Assembly (NCBI RefSeq): GCF_009674485.1
Contig: NZ_WKJJ01000018.1
Location: 62,001-126,000, forward strand
Direction: 5' to 3'
Source: Pseudoduganella rivuli
GTDB lineage: Bacteria > Pseudomonadota > Gammaproteobacteria > Burkholderiales > Burkholderiaceae_D
Length of the DNA: 64,000 bases
In this document: positions 32,581 through 39,495 of the stretch, in pieces
How positions within the stretch are numbered: the stretch's first letter is position 1
Layout: every line of letters begins with the position of its first letter
Program-made: the position numbers and the translations under genes
The notes under the pieces: generated by a model
Seen by the model: the letters and a program-made list of their open reading frames with translations, nothing else
Databases searched by the model: none
What the model was told of the DNA's origin: nothing

Positions 32581-33021
32581 TCAAATATTCCCGGCGGCGG
32601 CCGGCGCCTTGTTGCAAGCCACCGCCACCTGCCCCGGCAGGCAGGTATAACCGCGGAAAATATCGGGGTCGTGACGCCCCAGTTTTGCATGCAAGATGTG
32701 CAATAAATCGCGATATGGCGCACTGCCAGCGGCCGTGGCGCACGGCAGCGCCAGCCGGTACACCGGGGCCACGCCCTGCCCCGCCACGGCCACGTCACGG
32801 TAAGCGCTGACCACCACAGCAGCCAGTTGCGTGCCCGGCCGCACATCGAGCTGCCAGGCCACACTTTCATAGCTGACCAGCACCAGCAGGATGCGCGCGC
32901 CCCGGCGGTCCAGCACTACCCGCACCGGGCCGCCTGGCTGGCCCGCGACATAGCCTGACACCACCGCCAGTTCCGCGCCCTCCGCCAGCGCGGGCATCAG
33001 CAGGCCGCCGGGATGCATCAT
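32581..33021 (-). CDS. Unknown 146-residue protein coupled to creD
   Basis: I do not recognise a named family. The start used is the ATG at 33021, which overlaps the creD stop by 4 nt (ATGA); longer upstream readings would lie inside creD. The protein begins MMHPGGLLMPALAEGAELA, has no clear signal peptide or membrane helix, and contains VLVSYESVAWQLDVRPGTQL followed by AAVVVSAYRD. That pattern (a Ser-Tyr-Glu-x-Val-x-Trp strand followed by a Pro-Gly-Thr turn) looks like a beta-rich module I have seen in uncharacterised proteins. The C-terminal third has three Cys (ALPCATA, YTCLPG, AVACNK). Coupling to creD suggests a shared role; the function is unknown. Confidence 0.65.
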   Translation of the reverse strand: MMHPGGLLMPALAEGAELAVVSGYVAGQPGGPVRVVLDRRGARILLVLVSYESVAWQLDVRPGTQLAAVVVSAYRDVAVAGQGVAPVYRLALPCATAAGSAPYRDLLHILHAKLGRHDPDIFRGYTCLPGQVAVACNKAPAAAGNI

Positions 33022-34436
33022 GCCGGCCCCGCTTCCGATTCGATGGCCTGCGCCGCGCCACCCAGCTGGTACCAGTCGACCTTGCGGGTCGCAACCATGA
33101 TGGCGGCCAGCACGGCAAACAACAGGATCGAACCGAGCACCAGCGCATTGTCTTCCGAACACAGCAAGCCATACAGCGCCCCATACAGCAGGGTCAATGC
33201 ACCACCAAAGGCAAAACCACGGCGGCGGTCACGCAGCACGTGCGCCAGGTAGTAGCCGATCAGGCCGATGCAGGCGGCGCTGGCGGCGGCATAGGCCAGG
33301 GCAAACGCGAAATGCTCGGACAAGCCCAGCAGCAACAGGAAAAACATCGCCAGCGACAGGCCCACCAGCGCATATTGCACAGGGTGGATCGGCAAGCGCT
33401 TGAGGATTTCAAACACGAAGAAGGCGGCAAAGGTCAGCGCCACGAACAGCAGGCCATACTTGGTGGCACGGTCCGCCAGGCTGTACGCGTTGACCGGCTC
33501 GACCAGCGCCACGGAAAAACGGTCCAGCGCCGTACCGGCACGCGCGCCGGCTCCTTGCGCGGCAGTCGCAGCCGTCGCGGCAGCCGCGCGCCCTTCCCAG
33601 TCATCGGCCGCCATGTTCAGCAATTCCTGACGCACATTGGCGGCCAGCGATGGCACACGCCACGTGGTGGCAAAGCCCGTGTCGGAAATCTCGCGTTTTT
33701 CAGGCAGGAAGCGCCCGTTGAATTGCGGATGAGGCCAGTCCGATTTCACGGTAACGACATTGTTCTTGCCGACCGGGATGAACGACTGGCGCTCCATGCC
33801 CGCCAGGTTCAACGCAAAGGAAAACGGCACCTGGCCACCCTCCAGCACCGCCGGCCCCAATGTCGCGTGCAAGCCCCGTTTATATGCGCCCAGCAACGCA
33901 TCCTGCGCGAATTCCACGGTGCCACCGCCCCACTGCAATTGCGGAATGTCGCGCAAGCCCCGCACATCTTCGATCGGCAGCGCCAGGTAGGGTTGTCCGG
34001 ACAGCGTCACGCGCGCATCCCTGGCGCGCGGCAGGTCAGCCACCACGGGCAGCGTAAAGACGCCGGCAAATTTGTGCTGGCCGTTATAGACCAGCACTTC
34101 GTGGATGCCCCGGTGGCGGCGCTCGGCGCCGATACTGCCCTGCACTTGCAAGTCGTCCGGAAACACCAGGTGGCGGCGTTGCGTGACATTGGTGGTGACC
34201 TTGACCTTACCTTCCGGCGTGGTTTCGCGCACGTCCACTTCTTCCGTGTACGGCACCACCAGCACCGGGCCGATCACGGTCTGCTCGCCCACCGAATCGC
34301 TGGCAATGCTGGCGGCCGCCTGTTCGCGGAACTGCATGCGCGATGTCACCGTGGACTCGATCATCATCAGCGGAATGCCCAGCATCAGCATCAGGACGAC
34401 AATGATGAGCACTTTGAAAAATAGTTTATTTTGCAT
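33018..34436 (-). CDS. creD: CreD inner membrane protein
   Basis: CreD is an inner-membrane protein controlled by CreBC and linked in several bacteria to envelope integrity and beta-lactam response. The 472-residue reading starts at the ATG at 34436 (MQNKLFFKVLIIVVLMLML), with a GGGAAAG ribosome binding site; a longer in-frame reading adds only a non-conserved stretch. An N-terminal membrane helix is followed by a large periplasmic domain (about 35-320, with RRHLVFPDDLQVQGSI) and about five helices at the C-terminus. It lies about 100 nt after creC and overlaps the small downstream gene. Confidence 0.92.
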   Translation of the reverse strand: MQNKLFFKVLIIVVLMLMLGIPLMMIESTVTSRMQFREQAAASIASDSVGEQTVIGPVLVVPYTEEVDVRETTPEGKVKVTTNVTQRRHLVFPDDLQVQGSIGAERRHRGIHEVLVYNGQHKFAGVFTLPVVADLPRARDARVTLSGQPYLALPIEDVRGLRDIPQLQWGGGTVEFAQDALLGAYKRGLHATLGPAVLEGGQVPFSFALNLAGMERQSFIPVGKNNVVTVKSDWPHPQFNGRFLPEKREISDTGFATTWRVPSLAANVRQELLNMAADDWEGRAAAATAATAAQGAGARAGTALDRFSVALVEPVNAYSLADRATKYGLLFVALTFAAFFVFEILKRLPIHPVQYALVGLSLAMFFLLLLGLSEHFAFALAYAAASAACIGLIGYYLAHVLRDRRRGFAFGGALTLLYGALYGLLCSEDNALVLGSILLFAVLAAIMVATRKVDWYQLGGAAQAIESEAGPA

Positions 34437-34538
34437 GACGCTTTCCCGGGGGTGAAATGCGGCCAGTGTAGGAAAGCGCCGTGTGGTCACGATGTGCGCC
34501 GCGTGCGCTGAAGATGCGGCGAATATGCGCCGGCGGAT

Positions 34539-35978
34539 TTACAGCGTCAGCGGCAGGGGCAACGCCAGCTCCGCGCAACAGCCGCCTTGCGCGGCATTTG
34601 CCACCGTGACCGTGCCGCCGTGCAGCGCCGCCACTTCGCGCACGAAGGGCAGGCCCAGTCCCGTGCTCTTGGCGCCATCGGGCCGGGGCAGCGAATAAAA
34701 GCGTTCGAACAGGCGCTCCTGCGCATACGCCGGGATGCCGGGGCCGCTGTCGCAGATGGCCACGACAGCAAAGCCGTCCCGCCTGCAGGCCGCGATGCGG
34801 ATCACGCTGCCCGGCGGGGCAAAACCAATCGCATTGTCCAGCAGGTTGCCCACGGCCTGGCGCAGCAGCAACTCGTCGCCCTGCACGTGCAGCGGCGTGC
34901 CGCCCTCGCCCATGTCGAGCACTTGCCCGCGCTCGGCCAGCGCGCCGGAAAAATCCCCTGCCACGACGGCGCACAGCGCATGCACATCAACCGGCGCGGC
35001 CTGCTCCAGCCGCTGCTGCTGCTCCACCCGCACCAGTGCCAGCAGCTTGTCGATCAGGCGCTTCTGGCGCGTATTCTGTTCCAGGATATTGCCGAGGAAA
35101 CGCCGCCGCTCGGCTTCCGGCATGTCTTCCTGCAGCAGTTCGGCCGACGCCTGGATCGCGGCAATGGGCGACTTCAATTCATGCGTCAGCGTGTGCATCA
35201 GCCGCTCAGCATATTCCTTGCCTTCCAGGCGCGTGCGCATGGCTTCCAGCGCGCGGGCCAGCGTGGCGATTTCGTTATTGCCGAAGTCCGGCAGCACGGC
35301 CTTGCGGCCAGCCTCCACGTCCGCCACGTAATCCATCAGCCGGCGCAAGGCGCGCGCCAGCCACCACGCGAACGCCATGCCCACCAGCAGCGACAGGCCC
35401 AGCAGCAGCGCGCCCCAGCGCAGGATGACGCGCTGCCCGCGTTCAATGAAGCCTTGCGCGCTGGCGTTGGGTTTGGCCACCGTCAGCACGCCGATGATGC
35501 GGCTGCGGTCGGCCGGATCGAGGATGGGCGCCGCCACGTACATCACTGTGCTGTTTTCGTCGTCCGGGTCGGACCGGGTGCTGCGCGCGCCATATTTGCC
35601 GCGCAAGGTCAGGTACACATCATTCCAGCGCGAGTAATCCTTGCCGACATCCGTGCCGGCCGTATCGAACAGCACGATGCCGCCGGCGTCCACGATATAG
35701 ACGCGGTAATCGAGGTGGCGCTTGGTGATGCCACCAATGCGTGCGCTGACGCTGCGGCGCGCATAGTCGCGCATGGGCGGCGCGATGGCCGTCAGCGCAC
35801 CACTCTTGACGTCGGGCGCCGCCATTTCCGCCAGCAGATTGGCGGTATCGACCAGCGTGTCTTCCTGCGATGCGCGCACACCCGGCTTGACTTCGTCGAC
35901 AAAGATATTCAGCAGGAACCAAGCCGCCAGGCCAACGATGAGCACATAGCCCAGCAGGATGCGCAGGCCGATTTTCAT
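34539..35978 (-). CDS. creC: Sensor histidine kinase CreC
   Basis: CreC senses carbon and redox state or envelope change and phosphorylates CreB. The 479-residue protein starts at ATG 35978 (MKIGLRILLGYVLIVGL), which overlaps the creB stop by 4 nt; the longer reading into creB is out of context. Features in order: membrane helix at 5-25, periplasmic sensor to about 185 (with RVYIVDAGGIVLFDTAGTDVG), second helix 185-207, HAMP, H-box TLTHELKSPIAA with H266, N-box LLDNAIGFA and G-boxes DSGPGIP and STGLGLPFV. The sensor text and the order creB-creC-creD identify it. Confidence 0.93.
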   Translation of the reverse strand: MKIGLRILLGYVLIVGLAAWFLLNIFVDEVKPGVRASQEDTLVDTANLLAEMAAPDVKSGALTAIAPPMRDYARRSVSARIGGITKRHLDYRVYIVDAGGIVLFDTAGTDVGKDYSRWNDVYLTLRGKYGARSTRSDPDDENSTVMYVAAPILDPADRSRIIGVLTVAKPNASAQGFIERGQRVILRWGALLLGLSLLVGMAFAWWLARALRRLMDYVADVEAGRKAVLPDFGNNEIATLARALEAMRTRLEGKEYAERLMHTLTHELKSPIAAIQASAELLQEDMPEAERRRFLGNILEQNTRQKRLIDKLLALVRVEQQQRLEQAAPVDVHALCAVVAGDFSGALAERGQVLDMGEGGTPLHVQGDELLLRQAVGNLLDNAIGFAPPGSVIRIAACRRDGFAVVAICDSGPGIPAYAQERLFERFYSLPRPDGAKSTGLGLPFVREVAALHGGTVTVANAAQGGCCAELALPLPLTL

Positions 35979-36688
35979 GCGGACAAACTGTAGCCCATAC
36001 CCCGGTGGGTCTGGATCGGATCGGCACCCGGGTCGATGACGCGCAGCTTGGCGCGCAGCGAACGGATATGGCCGTCCACCGTGCGGTCCAGCGTATCGGG
36101 CGCGTCGGTCCACACGCGGTCCATCAATTGCGCGCGCGACAGCACGTGCCCCGGATGTTCGACCAGGGTTTTCAGCAACAGGTATTCGTAGCGCGTCAGG
36201 TCCAGCGGGCGGCCCCGGAACAGGATGCGCGCCTCGGCGGCGCGCAACTCGAAGCCAGCGGTGGCGGCAAGACCAGCCGTTGCGCCACTTTGCACAGCGG
36301 GCGCCGCGTCCCGCACAGGTGGCTGCAAGCGCCGCAGCACCACGCGGATACGCGCCACCAGTTCGCGCGGTGAAAACGGCTTGGTGACATAATCGTCGGC
36401 GCCGATTTCCAGCCCCACGATGCGGTCGATTTCATCGCTGCGCGCCGTCAGGAAAATCACGGGCGCATCGGAAAACTGGCGCAGCCGGCGGCACACTTCC
36501 AGGCCGGAAATATCCGGCAGGCCGACGTCGAGCACCATCAGCGCCGGCGGCTCGGGCGCGCGCATGGCGGCCAGCGCCTGCTCGCCCAGGGCCACATGTT
36601 GCGGGCAATAGCCATCGGTGCGTAGCGCATACGCAATGCTGTCGGCAATGGCGGATTCGTCTTCGACGATGAGGATGGTTTTGGACAT
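35975..36688 (-). CDS. creB: Response regulator CreB
   Basis: CreB is an OmpR-family regulator of creD and other genes carrying a repeated TTCAC operator in enterobacteria. The 237-residue protein starts MSKTILIVEDESAIADSIAY at 36688. The receiver phospho-acceptor is D54 (MVLDVGLPDISG), followed by LTARSDEIDRIVGLEIGADDY and K in VTKPFSPREL; the winged helix ends with THRGMGYSLSA. I found no TTCAC-N6-TTCAC box just upstream. It lies 48 nt downstream of the methyltransferase gene and may share its transcript. Confidence 0.93.
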   Translation of the reverse strand: MSKTILIVEDESAIADSIAYALRTDGYCPQHVALGEQALAAMRAPEPPALMVLDVGLPDISGLEVCRRLRQFSDAPVIFLTARSDEIDRIVGLEIGADDYVTKPFSPRELVARIRVVLRRLQPPVRDAAPAVQSGATAGLAATAGFELRAAEARILFRGRPLDLTRYEYLLLKTLVEHPGHVLSRAQLMDRVWTDAPDTLDRTVDGHIRSLRAKLRVIDPGADPIQTHRGMGYSLSA

Positions 36689-36736
36689 GGCCGACTGTAG
36701 CGTTCGGCAGCGGCCTTGTCCAGATGGTAACAATGA

Positions 36737-37579
36737 TCAGCAGAACCAGCCGGGGCGGGCCAGCACGTAAATACTGTTGGCCATATTGCGGCCCAGGTCG
36801 ACCGTCACGTGCTCGGCCTTGAGGATGTCAAAGCCGTGCGTCTTCAGCAGGGTCTTGATGGCGCGCAGGTTGAAGTAATTGATGTGTTCGTGGAACTGGT
36901 TGGGCCATGGATTGCGCTCGGTGATATCGAATGGCACGTCGACAAACAGGAAACTGTTACGGTGGAACAAGGGCTTCATGGCTTCCATGATGGTGGCCGG
37001 ATAAGGGATATGCTCCAGCACATTGGCATTCATCACCATATCCACTTGTGGCACCAGCTTCAGGTCGGTGACGCTCTCCACGCCGTCCAGCGGCACCGCG
37101 CCCGATACTTCGTAGACATACTTTTTCTGCAATCCCGCAAAGGGCGGGATGTTCTGCCCCTGGTCGCCCCCGTAGTCAAGGATGGACTTGATGGCATTGC
37201 CGTCAACCAAGCCGGAGAGGAAGCGCAGCAAGGTATCCATACGGGCCTGGGTCTCGCGCGGATCGATACCGACCTGGGCCGCAACGTCGGCATAGCCCGG
37301 CTCATATGCGGTGCGCTCCTGGTTGTATTCCTCGCCCCGGTAATCCTTGTAAATGCGCGCCATTTCCTCTTCGTCATAGCGCACCTGCGAAAAAATCAGG
37401 TCGCAATCGCGGCACTGCATCGCATGGGTGAATACCGTGGGGGAAAAAGTGCCGCCGCCGAAGTTGATTTCGGTGATAGGAAATTCGCACACCCTGTGGG
37501 CGACGAACGGACTGACGAAGCCCAGCTTCTTGTTCAAGTTGCGGGAAGCACATACCGGGCATTGCGAGGCGTTTTTCAT
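36737..37579 (-). CDS. SAM-dependent methyltransferase with N-terminal zinc-knuckle cysteines
   Basis: A 280-residue class I methyltransferase of unknown substrate. The N-terminus has paired Cys knuckles (CPVC at 8-11 and CRDC near 56-59) that probably bind zinc. The Rossmann core has the SAM loop ILDYGGDQGQNIPPF and the post-motif MNANVLEHIPYPATIM, a pattern seen in methyltransferases of sugar and surface polysaccharide pathways. A His-rich stretch (QFHEHINYF) follows. An SD-like GGAGGG precedes the ATG. It is the first gene after the rpsJ hairpins and lies 48 nt before creB, so it may be cotranscribed with cre, but no functional link is known. Confidence 0.82.
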   Translation of the reverse strand: MKNASQCPVCASRNLNKKLGFVSPFVAHRVCEFPITEINFGGGTFSPTVFTHAMQCRDCDLIFSQVRYDEEEMARIYKDYRGEEYNQERTAYEPGYADVAAQVGIDPRETQARMDTLLRFLSGLVDGNAIKSILDYGGDQGQNIPPFAGLQKKYVYEVSGAVPLDGVESVTDLKLVPQVDMVMNANVLEHIPYPATIMEAMKPLFHRNSFLFVDVPFDITERNPWPNQFHEHINYFNLRAIKTLLKTHGFDILKAEHVTVDLGRNMANSIYVLARPGWFC

Positions 37580-37670
37580 GCATCCCTCCGCTCAGCGATG
37601 ACATGCATCAATAGTAACGAGATTCCATCTTGCGCAACACACAATATGCACAGCCACGGCTGTAAACGGC

Positions 37671-37746
37671 ACCGGGGCCGGGTGCCACGCTGTATCAGCG
37701 CAACATCCCGGCCCCGGTGGGCAGTGGCGGCTCGCTTGGAGCCGCC
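37671..37746 (-). terminator. Two hairpins downstream of rpsJ
   Basis: After the rpsJ stop the minus strand holds an 8-bp stem (GGCGGCTC 37726-37733 with GAGCCGCC 37739-37746), then a perfect 12-bp stem (ACCGGGGCCGGG 37671-37682 with CCCGGCCCCGGT 37707-37718) around a 24-nt loop. There is little T-run, so the strength is uncertain. They mark the end of the rpsL-rpsJ unit. Confidence 0.6.
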
Positions 37747-37759
37747 GTGCCGAAATCAA

Positions 37760-38077
37760 TTATTGCAGTTTGATTTCCACGTCCACGCCAGCTGGCAGGT
37801 CCAGCTTCATCAGTGCGTCAACGGTCTTGTCGGTTGGGTCGACGATGTCCATCAGGCGCTGGTGGGTGCGGATTTCGAACTGGTCACGCGAGGTTTTGTT
37901 CACGTGCGGGGAACGCAGCACGTCGTAACGCTGGATACGGGTCGGCAGTGGAACTGGGCCTTTGACAACGGCGCCGGTGCGCTTAGCGGTGTCAACGATT
38001 TCCAGTGCGGACTGGTCGATCAGTTTGTAGTCGAAAGCCTTCAGGCGGATACGGATTTTCTGGTTTGGTGCGGTCAT
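37760..38077 (-). CDS. rpsJ: 30S ribosomal protein S10 (NusE)
   Basis: S10 is a 30S head protein and, as NusE, part of the antitermination complex. The 105-residue sequence starts MTAPNQKIRIRLKAFDYKLI and contains GPVPLPTRIQRYDVLRSPHV and the C-terminal MKLDLPAGVDVEIKL, all diagnostic. In most relatives rplC follows at once. Here rpsJ ends its unit before two hairpins and the methyltransferase-cre genes. It lies 150 nt downstream of tuf. Confidence 0.97.
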   Translation of the reverse strand: MTAPNQKIRIRLKAFDYKLIDQSALEIVDTAKRTGAVVKGPVPLPTRIQRYDVLRSPHVNKTSRDQFEIRTHQRLMDIVDPTDKTVDALMKLDLPAGVDVEIKLQ

Positions 38078-38149
38078 GATGATTCCTCAAAAGAGCGAAC
38101 TGGCAACTGTATAGCGCCAGCATTGATCAAAGAACGGTTGTTACAACAG

Positions 38150-38181
38150 CAGAGCCGGCTATGTTACCACAGCCGGCTCTG
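38150..38181 (-). terminator. Hairpin between tuf and rpsJ
   Basis: A perfect 11-bp inverted repeat (CAGAGCCGGCT at 38150-38160, AGCCGGCTCTG at 38171-38181) with a 10-nt loop lies about 45 nt past the tuf stop. Only a short T-containing tract follows, so it may attenuate or stabilise the mRNA. Confidence 0.6.
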
Positions 38182-38227
38182 TTTGTTTCATCGCAGCCCC
38201 GGAGGGCCGCAAAAAAACTAGTCGCTA

Positions 38228-39418
38228 TTAAGCGATGATCTTGGCAACCACGCCGGCGCCAACGGTACGGCCGCCTTCGCGGATAGCGAAGCGCAGACCT
38301 TCTTCCATAGCGATCGGGCTGATCAGTTTAACGGTGATCGACACGTTGTCGCCTGGCATAACCATTTCTTTGTCTGCTGGCAGTTCGATCGAACCGGTCA
38401 CGTCCGTGGTACGGAAGTAGAACTGTGGACGGTAGTTGTTGAAGAACGGGGTGTGACGGCCGCCTTCGTCTTTCGACAGAACGTAGATTTCGCCGGTGAA
38501 GTGGTTGTGCGGCTTGATCGAGCCTGGTTTTGCCAGAACTTGACCACGCTGAACGTCTTCACGCTTGGTGCCGCGCAGCAGCAGACCAACGTTGTCGCCG
38601 GCTTGACCCTGGTCCAGCAGCTTGCGGAACATTTCCACGCCGGTGCAGGTGGTTTTCACGGTGTCAACGATACCAACGATTTCGATCTCTTCGCCGACCT
38701 TGATCACGCCACGCTCAACACGGCCGGTCACCACGGTGCCGCGACCCGAGATCGAGAACACGTCTTCCACTGGCATCAGGAACGTGCCGTCAACAGCGCG
38801 CTCTGGGGTTGGGATGTACGAATCCAGTGCGTCAGCCAGACGGACGATGCACTCTTCGCCCATTTCGCCAGGCTGGCCTTCCAGCGCCATACGTGCCGAA
38901 CCTTTGATGATTGGCAGGTCGTCGCCTGGGAATTCGTATTTGGACAGCAGCTCGCGCACTTCCATTTCAACCAGTTCCAGCAGCTCGGCGTCGTCAACCA
39001 GGTCGCACTTGTTCAGGAACACGATGATGTATGGAACGCCAACTTGGCGGGCCAGCAGGATGTGCTCACGGGTCTGTGGCATTGGGCCGTCAGCAGCGGA
39101 GCAAACCAGGATCGCGCCGTCCATCTGCGCAGCACCGGTAATCATGTTCTTGATGTAGTCGGCGTGGCCTGGGCAGTCAACGTGAGCGTAGTGGCGGTTG
39201 GCCGTTTCGTACTCAACGTGAGCGGTGTTAATGGTAATGCCGCGTGCTTTTTCTTCTGGAGCAGCGTCGATCTGGTCGTAAGCTTTGGCTTCGCCGCCGA
39301 ATTTCTTCGACAGAACGGTTGCGATCGCAGCGGTCAGGGTGGTTTTGCCGTGGTCAACGTGACCGATGGTGCCAACGTTTACGTGCGGTTTAGTCCGCTC
39401 GAACTTTTCTTTTGCCAT
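38228..39418 (-). CDS. tuf: Translation elongation factor EF-Tu
   Basis: EF-Tu delivers aminoacyl-tRNA to the ribosome as a GTP complex. The 396-residue protein starts MAKEKFERTKPHVNVGTIG, with P-loop GHVDHGKT near 19-26, G3 in DCPGHADYI, G4 NKCD, and domains 2 and 3 ending in REGGRTVGAGVVAKIIA. It follows fusA across a 77-nt hairpin-bearing spacer. Many betaproteobacteria carry a second tuf gene elsewhere; only one copy is in this window. Confidence 0.98.
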   Translation of the reverse strand: MAKEKFERTKPHVNVGTIGHVDHGKTTLTAAIATVLSKKFGGEAKAYDQIDAAPEEKARGITINTAHVEYETANRHYAHVDCPGHADYIKNMITGAAQMDGAILVCSAADGPMPQTREHILLARQVGVPYIIVFLNKCDLVDDAELLELVEMEVRELLSKYEFPGDDLPIIKGSARMALEGQPGEMGEECIVRLADALDSYIPTPERAVDGTFLMPVEDVFSISGRGTVVTGRVERGVIKVGEEIEIVGIVDTVKTTCTGVEMFRKLLDQGQAGDNVGLLLRGTKREDVQRGQVLAKPGSIKPHNHFTGEIYVLSKDEGGRHTPFFNNYRPQFYFRTTDVTGSIELPADKEMVMPGDNVSITVKLISPIAMEEGLRFAIREGGRTVGAGVVAKIIA

Positions 39419-39454
39419 TTTAATTCTTCCTTAGAACTAGATATTTAAGGTTTG

Positions 39455-39484
39455 TCCGGCCGGGAGGATCACCCCTCGGCCGGA
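39455..39484 (-). terminator. Hairpin between fusA and tuf
   Basis: TCCGGCCG (39455-39462) pairs with CGGCCGGA (39477-39484), with a partly paired GGAGG/CCCCT interior. It fills most of the fusA-tuf spacer. Without a T-run it is more likely an attenuator or processing site than a full stop. Confidence 0.5.
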
Positions 39485-39495
39485 ATAACGGGATT

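Noticed and set aside
35975..36800. A classical cre-tag operator (TTCAC-N6-TTCAC) upstream of creB
   Set aside because: No such sequence was found in the spacer or in the start of the upstream gene.
32442..37759. Recent mobile-element insertion into the S10 operon
   Set aside because: No transposase, integrase, tRNA or target duplication is visible at either border, and the base composition looks like the neighbours, so an old rearrangement is more likely.
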